DNA from: Pseudomonas canadensis
GTDB lineage: Bacteria; Pseudomonadota; Gammaproteobacteria; Pseudomonadales; Pseudomonadaceae
Direction: 5' to 3'
NCBI RefSeq assembly: GCF_000503215.1
Contig: NZ_AYTD01000016.1
Location: forward strand, 186,001-250,000
DNA length: 64,000 nt
Part shown: piece after piece, positions 52,368 through 60,240 of the stretch
Layout: every line of letters begins with the position of its first letter
Position numbering within the stretch: the first letter of the stretch is position 1
Notes under the pieces: generated by a model
Told to the model about the DNA's origin: nothing
The model's input: only the letters and a program-made list of their open reading frames with translations
The model's database searches: none
Made by a program: the position numbers and the translations under genes

Positions 52368-52373
52368 TATAAT
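52368..52373 (+). promoter_or_regulatory. Candidate -10 element upstream of dedA
   Basis: A perfect TATAAT lies 105 bases before the dedA ATG. No good -35 hexamer is seen at 16-18 bases, so the call is weak. Confidence 0.4.
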
Positions 52374-52477
52374 GCGGACCTTTCAGGGTTGTAAGAATTG
52401 CGGCATACACTTGTAGCCTTATTACCCGAGCTTCCGCACAGGCCTGCTGAGCCGGGCCATTCACACAGGTGCCATCC

Positions 52478-53134
52478 ATGGATTTCAACCCGCTCGACCT
52501 TATCCTGCATCTCGACGTCTACCTCGACCTGCTGGTAACCAATTACGGTCCGTGGATCTACGCCATTCTGTTCCTGGTCATCTTTTGCGAAACCGGCCTG
52601 GTGGTCATGCCGTTCCTGCCGGGTGATTCGTTGCTGTTCATCGCCGGCGCCGTGGCCGCAGGCGGCGGCATGGACCCGGTGCTGCTGGCCGGCCTGCTGA
52701 TGCTGGCGGCGATCCTGGGCGACAGCACCAATTATGTAATTGGACGAACGGCAGGAGAACGCTTGTTCAGCAACCCGAACTCGAAAATCTTCCGCCGCGA
52801 CTACCTGCAAAAGACCCACGACTTCTATGACAAGCACGGCGGCAAAACCGTAACCCTGGCGCGCTTCCTGCCGATCCTGCGCACCTTCGCGCCGTTCGTT
52901 GCCGGCATCGCGAAAATGCCCTACCCGCGCTTCTTCGGCTTCAGCGTATTCGGCACCATCCTGTGGGTCGGTGGCCTGGTGACCCTGGGTTACTTCTTCG
53001 GCAACGTGCCCTTTATCAAGAAAAACCTGTCGCTGCTGGTGGTGTTCATCATCCTGCTCTCGCTGGTGCCGATGATCATTGGTGTGTTCCGCAGCCGGTT
53101 TGGCCGCACATCCTCCGAAGCCAAGCCGCAGTAA
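52478..53134 (+). CDS. DedA family membrane protein
   Basis: The 218-residue inner-membrane protein has ETGLVVMPFLPGDSLLFIAGAVAA, GDSTNYVIGRTAGERLFSN, TLARFLPILRTFAPFVAGIAKMPYPRFFGFS and GYFFGNVPFIKKNLS, the family core. DedA proteins support proton-motive force and include undecaprenyl-phosphate translocases. The ATG at 52478 (MDFNPLDLIL) is the family start. It precedes mtfA by six bases. Confidence 0.93.
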   Translation: MDFNPLDLILHLDVYLDLLVTNYGPWIYAILFLVIFCETGLVVMPFLPGDSLLFIAGAVAAGGGMDPVLLAGLLMLAAILGDSTNYVIGRTAGERLFSNPNSKIFRRDYLQKTHDFYDKHGGKTVTLARFLPILRTFAPFVAGIAKMPYPRFFGFSVFGTILWVGGLVTLGYFFGNVPFIKKNLSLLVVFIILLSLVPMIIGVFRSRFGRTSSEAKPQ

Positions 53135-53140
53135 CCTGCG

Positions 53141-53956
53141 ATGTGGTCCCTCAGCGCCTGGCGTCGCCGGCGCTTGCTGGCCAAGCACCCGATTGCCGAA
53201 GACACCTGGCAGCGGGTGCGCCACCACCTGACCTTCCTCGACGGCATCAGTGCCGAGCAGGACCAGTGGCTGCGCGAAGCCTGCGTGGTGTTTCTTGCGG
53301 AAAAACACCTGACCGCCCTGCCCGGCGTCGAACTGCACCAGGAACAACGCCTGCTGCTCGCCGCCCAGGCGCAACTGCCGCTGATGAATCTGGGTGACCT
53401 CGACTGGTACCAGGGCTTCCACGAAATCGTGCTGTACCCCGACGACTTCGTCAGCCCGCAGCGCCATCGCGACAGCAGTGGCATCGAACACGAATGGGAC
53501 GGCGAACACAGCGGCGAAGCCTGGCAACAGGGCCCGGTGATCCTCGCCTGGCCCGGTGTGCTGGCCAGTGGCAACTGGGAAGGCTACAACCTGGTCATTC
53601 ACGAACTGGCACACAAGCTCGACATGCTCAACGGCGACGCCAACGGCCTGCCGCCGCTGCACAACGACATGCGCGTGCAGGAATGGGCCAGCGTGATGCA
53701 GAGCGCCTACGACGACCTCAACCGTCAGCTGGACGCCAACCCGGACGCCGAGACTGAGATCGACCCCTACGCCGCCGAAAACCCGGCTGAATTCTTTGCC
53801 GTCACCAGCGAATATTTTTTCAGCGCCCCGGATTTGCTGGTCAGCCACTATCCCCAGGTGTACGCGCAACTCAGCCGCTTCTATCGCCAGGATCCGCTGG
53901 CCCGCCTCACCCAACTGCAAGCCAGCGACCCGCGCTACCAGCCACAAGACGAATGA
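53141..53956 (+). CDS. mtfA: Zinc peptidase MtfA (M90)
   Basis: MtfA in E. coli binds the repressor Mlc and so affects glucose uptake. The 271-residue product has the HExxH zinc motif in NLVIHELAHKLDMLNGDANGLP, the further Glu in YAAENPAEFFAVTSEYFF, and RDSSGIEHEWDGEHSGEAWQQGPVILAW. The start follows dedA by six bases. Confidence 0.93.
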   Translation: MWSLSAWRRRRLLAKHPIAEDTWQRVRHHLTFLDGISAEQDQWLREACVVFLAEKHLTALPGVELHQEQRLLLAAQAQLPLMNLGDLDWYQGFHEIVLYPDDFVSPQRHRDSSGIEHEWDGEHSGEAWQQGPVILAWPGVLASGNWEGYNLVIHELAHKLDMLNGDANGLPPLHNDMRVQEWASVMQSAYDDLNRQLDANPDAETEIDPYAAENPAEFFAVTSEYFFSAPDLLVSHYPQVYAQLSRFYRQDPLARLTQLQASDPRYQPQDE

Positions 53957-53974
53957 CCGTACGACGTCTGGCGC

Positions 53975-54004
53975 ATGGCATCGGCGTCAGAATGTGCCTA
54001 TAAT
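53975..54004 (+). promoter_or_regulatory. Candidate sigma70 promoter of ppa
   Basis: ATGGCA at 53975-53980 and a perfect TATAAT at 53999-54004 are 18 bases apart, about 60 bases before the ppa ATG. Confidence 0.5.
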
Positions 54005-54065
54005 CGCCGCCACTTTTAGGCCAATCCGGCCATGTTTAATGGCCAATTAACGGGGGCAACGCCCA

Positions 54066-54593
54066 ATGAGCTACAGCAAGATTCCGGCTGGCAAAGACCT
54101 GCCGAACGACATCTACGTCGCCATCGAGATTCCGGCCAACCACGCGCCGATCAAATACGAAATCGACAAAGACAGCGACTGCCTGTTCGTTGACCGTTTC
54201 ATGGCCACCCCGATGTTCTACCCGGCCAACTACGGTTTCATCCCCAACACCCTGGCCGACGACGGTGACCCCCTCGACGTGCTGGTCGTAACCCCTTACC
54301 CGGTTACCCCAGGCTCGGTAATCCGCGCGCGCCCAGTCGGCATCCTGAACATGACCGACGACGGCGGCGGCGATGCCAAAGTTATCGCAGTGCCACACGA
54401 CAAGCTGTCCCAGCTGTACGTGGACGTGAAGGAATACACCGACCTGCCGCCCCTGTTGCTGGAGCAGATCAAACACTTCTTCGAGAACTACAAAGACCTC
54501 GAAAAAGGCAAATGGGTGAAGATCGACGGTTGGGGCAACGCAGATGCCGCCCGCGCCGAGATCCTGAAGTCGGTCGCTGCCTACAAAGGCTGA
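54066..54593 (+). CDS. ppa: Inorganic pyrophosphatase
   Basis: The 175-residue family I enzyme hydrolyses pyrophosphate. The metal site is clear: DDGDPLDVLVVTPYPV and DDGGGDAKVIAVP, with KYEIDKDSDCLFVDRFMATPMFYPANYGFIP. It is followed by a strong terminator. Confidence 0.98.
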   Translation: MSYSKIPAGKDLPNDIYVAIEIPANHAPIKYEIDKDSDCLFVDRFMATPMFYPANYGFIPNTLADDGDPLDVLVVTPYPVTPGSVIRARPVGILNMTDDGGGDAKVIAVPHDKLSQLYVDVKEYTDLPPLLLEQIKHFFENYKDLEKGKWVKIDGWGNADAARAEILKSVAAYKG

Positions 54594-54621
54594 TACCCGC
54601 TCCTCATTGCCCCGGCAATTG

Positions 54622-54651
54622 AAAAAGCCCCGATCATTCGGGGCTTTTTTT
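54622..54651 (+). terminator. Rho-independent terminator of ppa
   Basis: AAAAAGCCCCGA-TCAT-TCGGGGCTTTTTTT is a GC-rich stem with a full T-run, 28 bases after the ppa stop. The A-run on the left makes it work in both directions. Confidence 0.92.
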
Positions 54652-54807
54652 GTGGGAAAAATTAAACAGCAAGTTCAATTATTTATAGAAGATGTTTAAT
54701 TTAAGTTTTAATCCGACGTATCAGACTACAACTAAGCAAAGACCTACATGACCAACTCAACGCATGGTTTATTTGATCTGTTTTCCCGGTCAGTAAGCTT
54801 TGTGTTT

Positions 54808-55584
54808 ATGAATACATCAGGTGATCGTTTAAAAGCGCTACTGCGGGAAGTCCATCTTTCCGCCTCCGACTTCGCCAAGAACCGCGGCGTCACGCCTCAA
54901 CACGTGAACAACTGGTTCAAGCGCGGTGTACCCATGGGCCGACTCAACGAGATCGCAGAACTGCTGTGCATCTCCAGCCGTTGGCTGCGCACCGGCGAAG
55001 GCCCCAAACACCCACCGGCCAACTTCCTGCTGGAAGGCCCGACGACCCGAAAAGGACTGCCCACCACCCGCGAAGGAAGCGGCAAATACCTCACAGGCCC
55101 CGCCTGTCATCCAGAAAAAATCGACGTGGAGATCGACCTCCACCCCTCATTCATCTCCACCGAACGCATCCGCGTCACCCTGCACATCCTGCAAGCCCTC
55201 ACCGTCAACCCCGACCGCGCCCTGGGCGCCTACATGGTCGACAACAGCATGATCGACATCATCCAACAAGGCGCCACCCTCGCCATCGACCGAGGCCGCA
55301 CCCAAATCTTCGACGGCGAAATCTACGCCTTTGAACACGACGGCATGCTCCGCATCAAATACCTCTACAAGCGACCTGGGGGTGGGTTGCGGATGCGTAG
55401 TCACAATGACGCTGAACATCCGGACGAGTACCTGACGTACGAGCAACGGTTTGAGCAGAACTTCCAGATTGTGGGGTGGGTGTTCTGGTGGTCCACGCTG
55501 AATAACCGCCGCCCGCCCGTGCCGCTCGATGAGCACTTATTGGGCTGGGAAGGCTCTAAATCGGATCCGGAGGTGGGCATTTGA
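54808..55584 (+). CDS. HTH/S24 peptidase-domain regulator (LexA/phage repressor type)
   Basis: The 258-residue protein has an N-terminal helix-turn-helix (SASDFAKNRGVTPQHVNNWFKRGVP, about 12-45) and a C-terminal S24 domain with the Ser in MVDNSMIDIIQQGATLAIDRG and the Lys in GMLRIKYLYKRPGG, the dyad for RecA-stimulated self-cleavage. It may be an SOS-responsive repressor, as in PrtR or phage CI, but no target genes are evident beside it. The upstream 100 bases are AT-rich, unlike the neighbours, suggesting acquisition. An ATG at 54748 is in frame; 54808 is chosen because the HTH follows it directly. Confidence 0.8.
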   Translation: MNTSGDRLKALLREVHLSASDFAKNRGVTPQHVNNWFKRGVPMGRLNEIAELLCISSRWLRTGEGPKHPPANFLLEGPTTRKGLPTTREGSGKYLTGPACHPEKIDVEIDLHPSFISTERIRVTLHILQALTVNPDRALGAYMVDNSMIDIIQQGATLAIDRGRTQIFDGEIYAFEHDGMLRIKYLYKRPGGGLRMRSHNDAEHPDEYLTYEQRFEQNFQIVGWVFWWSTLNNRRPPVPLDEHLLGWEGSKSDPEVGI

Positions 55585-55599
55585 GGTGAATGTGGGTAT

Positions 55600-55790
55600 C
55601 ATGCGCCGCACATTTGGCAGGGGGTGGCTTTAGGCTATTCACCCTGCTCGGCGATGCGGAGGAGTTCCCGCTGATGCCCCTACTATTCAGCCCGACGCAA
55701 CGTGGGCTGAGCGATTTGAAGGCTGGTGAGGCTTGTCAAAAACAAGCTGAAGCAGTCCCCGAGAAGCCGGCCACAAGCCGGCTTTTTAAT
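55600..55790 (+). ncRNA. Candidate structured small RNA
   Basis: Between the S24 gene and the next gene lie four successive hairpins: GCAGGG/CACCCTGC (55617-55647), GCGG/CCGC (55656-55671), CAGCCCgACG-CAA-CGTGGGCTG (55688-55709) and GCTTGT-CAAAA-ACAAGC (55731-55747). An intrinsic terminator follows. A possible promoter (TGGGCA, 17 bases, TATCAT at 55597-55602) precedes them. It could be a free RNA of about 180 bases or the processed 3' end of the S24 mRNA. I could not match it to a known class. Confidence 0.4.
55764..55787 (+). terminator. Rho-independent terminator
   Basis: AAGCCGGC-CACAA-GCCGGCTTTTT is an 8-bp stem followed by Ts. It is 180 bases past the S24 stop, unusually far for that gene, which supports a separate transcript in between. 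Confidence 0.85.
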
Positions 55791-55808
55791 GTCTGCAAGA
55801 AACCCAAG

Positions 55809-55839
55809 TCAATTGTCCAACAGGCTATTGGACAATTGA
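55809..55839. repeat. Perfect 12-bp inverted repeat
   Basis: TCAATTGTCCAA-CAGGCTA-TTGGACAATTGA. It is AT-rich and lacks a T-run on either side. It lies 20 bases beyond the stop of the minus-strand DUF3077-type gene, so it may end that transcript, or it may be a protein-binding site. Confidence 0.6.
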
Positions 55840-55858
55840 ATGACCCAAAGCGGGCAGT

Positions 55859-56095
55859 TTAGCTAGGCTGCAAACACTCCACCGCCCGATCCGCCACCAT
55901 CTTCGCCAACTCCACCAAATGCATCACCGCCCTCTGTGGCGCACCCAGCGGTTCCCCAAGTACCTGCGACGTAGCCACCGCACACTGCAGCAACTCCGCC
56001 ACACGCACCCAGGCATCCTCAAAGCTCAATTCTTCATTGACTACAAATGGGTTGGCTGCACGCGACGAGCGTGAATCCGAACAATCGTTATCCAT
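55859..56095 (-). CDS. DUF3077-type small protein
   Basis: The 78-residue protein (MDNDCSDSRSSRAANPFVVNEELSFEDAWVRVAELLQCAVATSQ..QRAVMHLVELAKMVADRAVECLQPS) fits the small helical pseudomonad family annotated DUF3077. No function is known. The ATG at 56095 follows AGAGG. The frame stays open 52 codons upstream to 56251, through hairpin-rich sequence that does not resemble the family, so the short form is preferred. Confidence 0.72.
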   Translation of the reverse strand: MDNDCSDSRSSRAANPFVVNEELSFEDAWVRVAELLQCAVATSQVLGEPLGAPQRAVMHLVELAKMVADRAVECLQPS

Positions 56096-56548
56096 AGCAA
56101 AACCTCTAGCGGTAAGTGAATACCACCGTCTTTTCGCGACTAAACGAGTAGAGGTGGCGGCTGTACGCAGGTTAGTCGACCGGCCGCTAGGCACCGGCGC
56201 ACCCGGAGGTGCCCTGCGCACAGCCACCATAAAGTGCAGGTGAGAAGACACCTGTCTTTGGGATGGCGCGTGCGCCTAGCGAAGTCCGGGCGACTAAACC
56301 CGATCACTGAATAAACCAATGACGACCCGCAGCCTAGTCACGCACTCCCGCTGGCGCAATGCGCTTGGGATTCTCTCGGAAACGTCCTTCAAATGAAAGG
56401 GACTGATACTGCTGGCCCTCCAACCATTGTCACCTCTGAGTTGACGGTATTACCGGTTTCACCCGATTTATCCCCCAGCCCCCACCCATTAATCTGTGCC
56501 CATGTTGAACGCAACGCCCAACCAACCTAAACATAAAAGGATTCAACC
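56096..56548. other. Hairpin-rich intergenic region without a clear gene
   Basis: These 453 bases hold several self-complementary elements: GGCACC/GGTGCC near 56190-56213, CAGGTG-AGAAGA-CACCTG at 56237-56254, GGCGC-GT-GCGCC near 56265, and TCCC/GGGA around GCGC-AAT-GCGC near 56346-56370. GCGACTAAAC occurs at about 56136 and 56290. It contains the 5' region of the DUF3077-type gene on the minus strand and the promoter side of the YcaC-type gene on the plus strand. The short open frames here look non-coding. Confidence 0.5.
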
Positions 56549-57181
56549 ATGAGCACTGCAACCTACAACCGCCTCAACAAAGACGACGCCATTGTTCTGC
56601 TGGTCGACCACCAGACCGGCCTGATTTCCCTGGTGCAGGACTTCTCGCCCAACGAGTTCAAGAACAACGTGCTGGCCCTGGCCGACCTGGCCAAGTTCTT
56701 CAACCTGCCGACTATTCTCACCACCAGCTTCGAGCAAGGCCCAAATGGCCCGCTGGTGCCAGAGCTGAAAGAGATGTTCCCGGACGCGCCCTACATCGCC
56801 CGCCCAGGCCAGATCAATGCGTGGGACAACGAAGATTTCGTCAAGGCGATCAAGGCCACCGGTCGTAAGCAGATCATCATTGCGGGCGTGGTGACGGATG
56901 TGTGCGTGGCGTTCCCGACCTTGTCGGCGCTGGCGGAAGGGTTTGAGGTGTTTGTGGTGACCGATGCATCGGGCACGTTCAATACCACGGTGCAGCAGGC
57001 GGCGTGGAGCCGGATGACGCAAGCGGGTGCGCAGTTGATGAACTGGTTCTCGGTGGCGTGTGAGTTGCACCGCGACTGGCGCAACGATATCGAAGGCCTG
57101 GGGAACCTGTTGTCCCAGCGCATTCCCAACTATCGCAACTTGATGAATGGTTACTCGGCGTTGACGGCGCGTAAGGACTAA
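56549..57181 (+). CDS. ycaC: Isochorismatase-like hydrolase (YcaC type)
   Basis: The 210-residue cysteine hydrolase has the catalytic Asp in IVLLVDHQTGLISLVQDF, Lys region QINAWDNEDFVKAIKATGRKQIIIAGVVTDVCVAFPTLSALA with the nucleophile Cys, and DASGTFNTTVQQAAWSRM. YcaC forms octameric rings and its substrate is unsettled. It starts 8 bases after an AAAGGA motif and ends at a strong terminator, so it is a single-gene unit. Confidence 0.92.
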   Translation: MSTATYNRLNKDDAIVLLVDHQTGLISLVQDFSPNEFKNNVLALADLAKFFNLPTILTTSFEQGPNGPLVPELKEMFPDAPYIARPGQINAWDNEDFVKAIKATGRKQIIIAGVVTDVCVAFPTLSALAEGFEVFVVTDASGTFNTTVQQAAWSRMTQAGAQLMNWFSVACELHRDWRNDIEGLGNLLSQRIPNYRNLMNGYSALTARKD

Positions 57182-57201
57182 CTCAACCGCTGCACACACT
57201 A

Positions 57202-57229
57202 AGCCTGCCTTAAAACGCAGGCTTTTTTT
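57202..57229 (+). terminator. Rho-independent terminator of the ycaC-type gene
   Basis: AGCCTGC-CTTAAAAC-GCAGGCT followed by TTTTTT, 20 bases after the stop. Confidence 0.92.
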
Positions 57230-57331
57230 GGTTAACTAGCAATGCGCCATTAGCACACTCGCCCTAATTGTGACGGCACCGCCTCACCACTAAAGTCCTT
57301 CGCTTATTTCGAGCCTCAAGGAAGGACGCTA

Positions 57332-57898
57332 TTGAATACCTTAACCAAAGTCGGACGCTGCCTGGCACTGCTGCCCGTCTTGCTGATCAACACAACGTCG
57401 GTAGTGGCCGATGAAGAAACACCGATCGGCGACTGGTCGATCATCTACGGCAGCGGCCGCGCCCATAAAAACGTGATGTATGTGGCCGACCGTACCTCCG
57501 TGGTGCCGTCGAACCACAACAAGGGCGCGAAACTGGTGGCCGTCACGGTGGTGTATGAAGAACCGGGCAAGCCGATGATCGATGTGTACAACATCGAAGT
57601 GCAGTGCTCCACGCGCAAGGTGCGCTTTCTCAATGGCCAGTCGGTTGCACCGTTTTCCTACACCCTTACGCACTTGAAAGTCTCCAACACGTGGCAGACG
57701 CCAAAGGAGTTCTGGCTCGACCGTACGCTCGCGTATGTCTGCGAACCGGGCAAGAGCAAGGACACCATCGCCATGGGCAAGATGACCCACCTGCAGATGA
57801 TCCAGACCACCAAGGCCATGTTCGAGCAGTTGGGGCCGACTCAGGAGAAGAGCCAGATGATCGATGACCTCGACGACATGCTGGGCAACAAGCGCTGA
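57332..57898 (+). CDS. Exported protein of unknown function
   Basis: The 188-residue product has a signal peptide (LALLPVLLINTTSVVA-DEETP). The mature part is beta-rich: GDWSIIYGSGRAHKNVMYVADRTSVVPSN, KLVAVTVVYEEP, YNIEVQCSTRKVRFLNGQSVAPF, ending in a helical tail. It loosely recalls the surface-adhesin E/CNP1-like fold, but I am not sure. It starts at TTG 57332 after AAGGAAG. A small lipoprotein gene follows 29 bases on and may be cotranscribed. Confidence 0.72.
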   Translation: MNTLTKVGRCLALLPVLLINTTSVVADEETPIGDWSIIYGSGRAHKNVMYVADRTSVVPSNHNKGAKLVAVTVVYEEPGKPMIDVYNIEVQCSTRKVRFLNGQSVAPFSYTLTHLKVSNTWQTPKEFWLDRTLAYVCEPGKSKDTIAMGKMTHLQMIQTTKAMFEQLGPTQEKSQMIDDLDDMLGNKR

Positions 57899-57927
57899 GC
57901 AACACTCACCTACAAGAAGGATTCACG

Positions 57928-58362
57928 ATGCCTACATGGACAAGGCTGTTGCTGGCTGGGCTTTTGTTGCCCGCCGTGCTGTTTATAAACGGGTGTCACT
58001 TGATTGCACAGTCGCGCTGGGAAGGCCGTGACGTGCAAGAGGCGCTGGATTTATTCGGCAAGCCCGACTCGATGAAGAAGCAGAATGCGCCCAATGGCGA
58101 CACGCAGGTGGTGATGACCTGGCACAAATCCTCTTCATGGACGACCACTGAAGCCGCCGGGACTTCAATGAATCACACCGGGAACGGGATGGTGTACACG
58201 GAGTATTACCAGCAGGTCGGGCACAGTTCGGATTGCAAGCTGGAAGCCACGGTGGATAAGGCGAAGAAGATCGTGCTGTTCCGGATTGAGGATGGCCGGA
58301 TCCTGCATGGCAAGTGCCTGAATGTGCCATTTGTGCCGGGGTATATTCCGCCGGGGTTTTGA
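57928..58362 (+). CDS. Small lipoprotein of unknown function
   Basis: The 144-residue precursor has a lipoprotein signal ending VLFINGC-HLIAQS. The mature part has DVQEALDLFGKPDSMKKQNAPNGDTQVVMTWHKSSSW, which resembles the beginning of SmpA/BamE-like small lipoproteins (a helix, G-x-P, then beta strands), and ends NVPFVPGYIPPGF. Two cysteines (SSDCKLE, HGKCLNV) could form a disulfide. The BamE-like reading is tentative. The ATG follows AAGAAGGA. Confidence 0.7.
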   Translation: MPTWTRLLLAGLLLPAVLFINGCHLIAQSRWEGRDVQEALDLFGKPDSMKKQNAPNGDTQVVMTWHKSSSWTTTEAAGTSMNHTGNGMVYTEYYQQVGHSSDCKLEATVDKAKKIVLFRIEDGRILHGKCLNVPFVPGYIPPGF

Positions 58363-58377
58363 GGCTATCAGTCGGTT

Positions 58378-59409
58378 TTAACCCGCCAGCTCCCGCTCGA
58401 TCTGCTCGATGCTTGGCAGGCTGGTTCGCAGCTCTGCGGGCAACGACTCAACCAGTTGATATTCCGCTACACCAATCGGTCGATTGTTATCGCGCAACGC
58501 ATATTCGGCGACGACTTCGTTCTTGCTCTTGCACAACAGCAGGCCGATGGTGGGCCCATCTTGTGGATGTTTAAGCTGGGCATCGAAGGCAGCCAGATAA
58601 AAGCTCAGCTTCCCCAGGTGCTCGGGTTTGAACTTGCCGGCTTTCAGTTCGATGACCACATAGCAGCGTAGCTTCACGTGATAGAACAGCAGATCGACAA
58701 AGAACTCATCGCCTCCGACATCCAGCAGTACTTGCTGGCCGACAATGGCGAAACCGGCGCCCAGCGCCAACAAAAAGTCGGTGACGTGCTTGATCAAGGC
58801 GTTTTCTATGTCGCGCTCCTGCGCGTCCAGGGCCAGGCTGAGGAAGTCAAAACGGTAAGGGTCTTTCAGCGACTCACGCGCCAGGTCGGATTGTGGTTTG
58901 GACAGGTGGGTCTCGAAGTTGCTGACCGCCTTGCCACTGCGCTCCAACAAGCGGTTTTCGATTTGCATCACCAGCGAGTTACGCGACCAGTTGTTCTCTA
59001 TCGCCTGGGCCATGTACCAGCGGCGGGTTTCGGGGCCGGGGAGTTTGTCGAGCAACACCACATTGTGGCCCCAAGGCAATTGTGCAGCAGCCTGTTGCAC
59101 AAATTCAGCATCTGGTCACGCCTCGGCAAAAGCACGCATGTACTTGAGATTACGCGGCGAAAAACCCTTCATTCGGGGAAAGGCCGCACGCAAATCCTGG
59201 GCAAGTCGATCTATGACTTTGCTGCCCCAGCCCTGCTCCGCCTGGCAGGTCAAAATGTCGTGGCCGATCTGCCAATAGAGCAATACCAATTCCCGGTTCA
59301 CTGCCAGTGTTGCGCGCTGTTGCGCCGCATGAATACGGCCTTTCAGGTCGGTCAGCCAGTCACTGTAGCCCGCTGGAGGTGTAGTCAAGCCGATACAGGG
59401 TTCGCTCAT
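58378..59409 (-). pseudogene. YhcG/DUF1016 PDDEXK nuclease, interrupted by one in-frame TGA
   Basis: Two open frames in the same phase (59409-59116 and 59100-58378) read as one DUF1016 protein of about 342 residues. The N-part has LTDLKGRIHAAQQRATLAVNRELVLLYWQIGHDIL and ends MRAFAEA; then comes TGA (59118-59116) exactly where the family has Trp, and reading continues PDAEFVQQAAAQLPWGHN. The PDDEXK core is intact (FFVDLLFYHVKLRCYVVIELKAGKF). A single TGG-to-TGA change explains the break. Such proteins are restriction-associated nucleases or orphan defence factors. No partner is next to it. Confidence 0.85.
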
Positions 59410-59595
59410 GCCATGTCACTCTGGAGTTTTGAGGCAGGCTAGTCAGGCACATTGACTGTCACAAGGGGCGAAGGTGGTTCCAAGAAGGACCCTTCAATAA
59501 CTACAGAAACGTCCTGCTGGCCATTGCGGACTACTGACTTGACTCTCCCCTATACAGCAGCCTTTACCCTGGAACGCCCTGTTCAGGACCTCCCC

Positions 59596-60240
59596 ATGAC
59601 CCCGCGTACCCTGGTGATCCTCGGCCATCCTTCCGCCTCCAGCTTTTGTTCAGCCCTGGCCGATACCTACATCCAGGCGGCAAAAAACGCCGGCCATGAA
59701 GTACGTGTCCTACGCTTGGGCGACTTGGCTTTCGACCCCGTCCTTCATCACGGTTACACCCAGATTCAGCCGCTGGAGCCCGACCTGCTCAGCGCACAAT
59801 CCGACATCCTCTGGGCCACTCACCTGACATTTGTTTTCCCGATCTGGTGGGGTGGCATCCCGGCGTTGATGAAGGGCTTTATCGACCGAATCTTCCTACC
59901 CGGTTTTGCCTTTAAATACCGAGCGGGCAAGGCTTTTCCTGACAAACTGCTCCATGGCCGAACGGCACATTTACTGGTGACCCTGGACACGCCGCCATGG
60001 TATTACCGTTGGTTCTATCGCATGCCGGGCATTCACCAGATGCGCAAGACCACGCTGGGGCTTTGTGGTGTCAAGACTGCAAAGACGCTGCTGTTCGGGC
60101 CGGTGTTGGGCTCCACTGCGGCGCAGCGGGATACATGGCTGAAACAGGTCGGCGCTTTAACGGAAAAAAGGAGTTTTCATGTACATCGGCAAAGCCGCGC
60201 AGTTGTCGGGCACGACCATCAAGGCGATTCGTCACTATGA
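59596..60240 (+). CDS. NAD(P)H-dependent oxidoreductase, flavodoxin-like (NQO1 family)
   Basis: The 214-residue product has TLVILGHPSASSFCSALADTYIQAA, VFPIWWGGIPALMKGFIDRIFLPGFAFKY and HLLVTLDTPPWYYRWFYRMPG, the FMN-binding quinone reductase pattern. The last 20 residues (FHVHRQSRAVVGHDHQGDSSL) run 62 bases into the MerR gene in another phase and look non-native, so a small frameshift near 60155 may have removed the original stop. The ATG at 59596 is the family start. It is probably the target of the MerR regulator. Confidence 0.85.
   Translation: MTPRTLVILGHPSASSFCSALADTYIQAAKNAGHEVRVLRLGDLAFDPVLHHGYTQIQPLEPDLLSAQSDILWATHLTFVFPIWWGGIPALMKGFIDRIFLPGFAFKYRAGKAFPDKLLHGRTAHLLVTLDTPPWYYRWFYRMPGIHQMRKTTLGLCGVKTAKTLLFGPVLGSTAAQRDTWLKQVGALTEKRSFHVHRQSRAVVGHDHQGDSSL

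Noticed and set aside
54808..55584. S24 gene as a sign of a prophage or tailocin cluster
   Set aside because: No structural, lysis or integrase genes are next to it; only the regulator is present.
55590..55862. 90-codon open frame after the S24 gene
   Set aside because: A Rho-independent terminator lies in its middle and stable hairpins fill it, so RNA is the better reading.
56037..56243. 68-codon plus-strand open frame over the DUF3077-type gene start
   Set aside because: It is antisense to a better supported gene and has no ribosome site.
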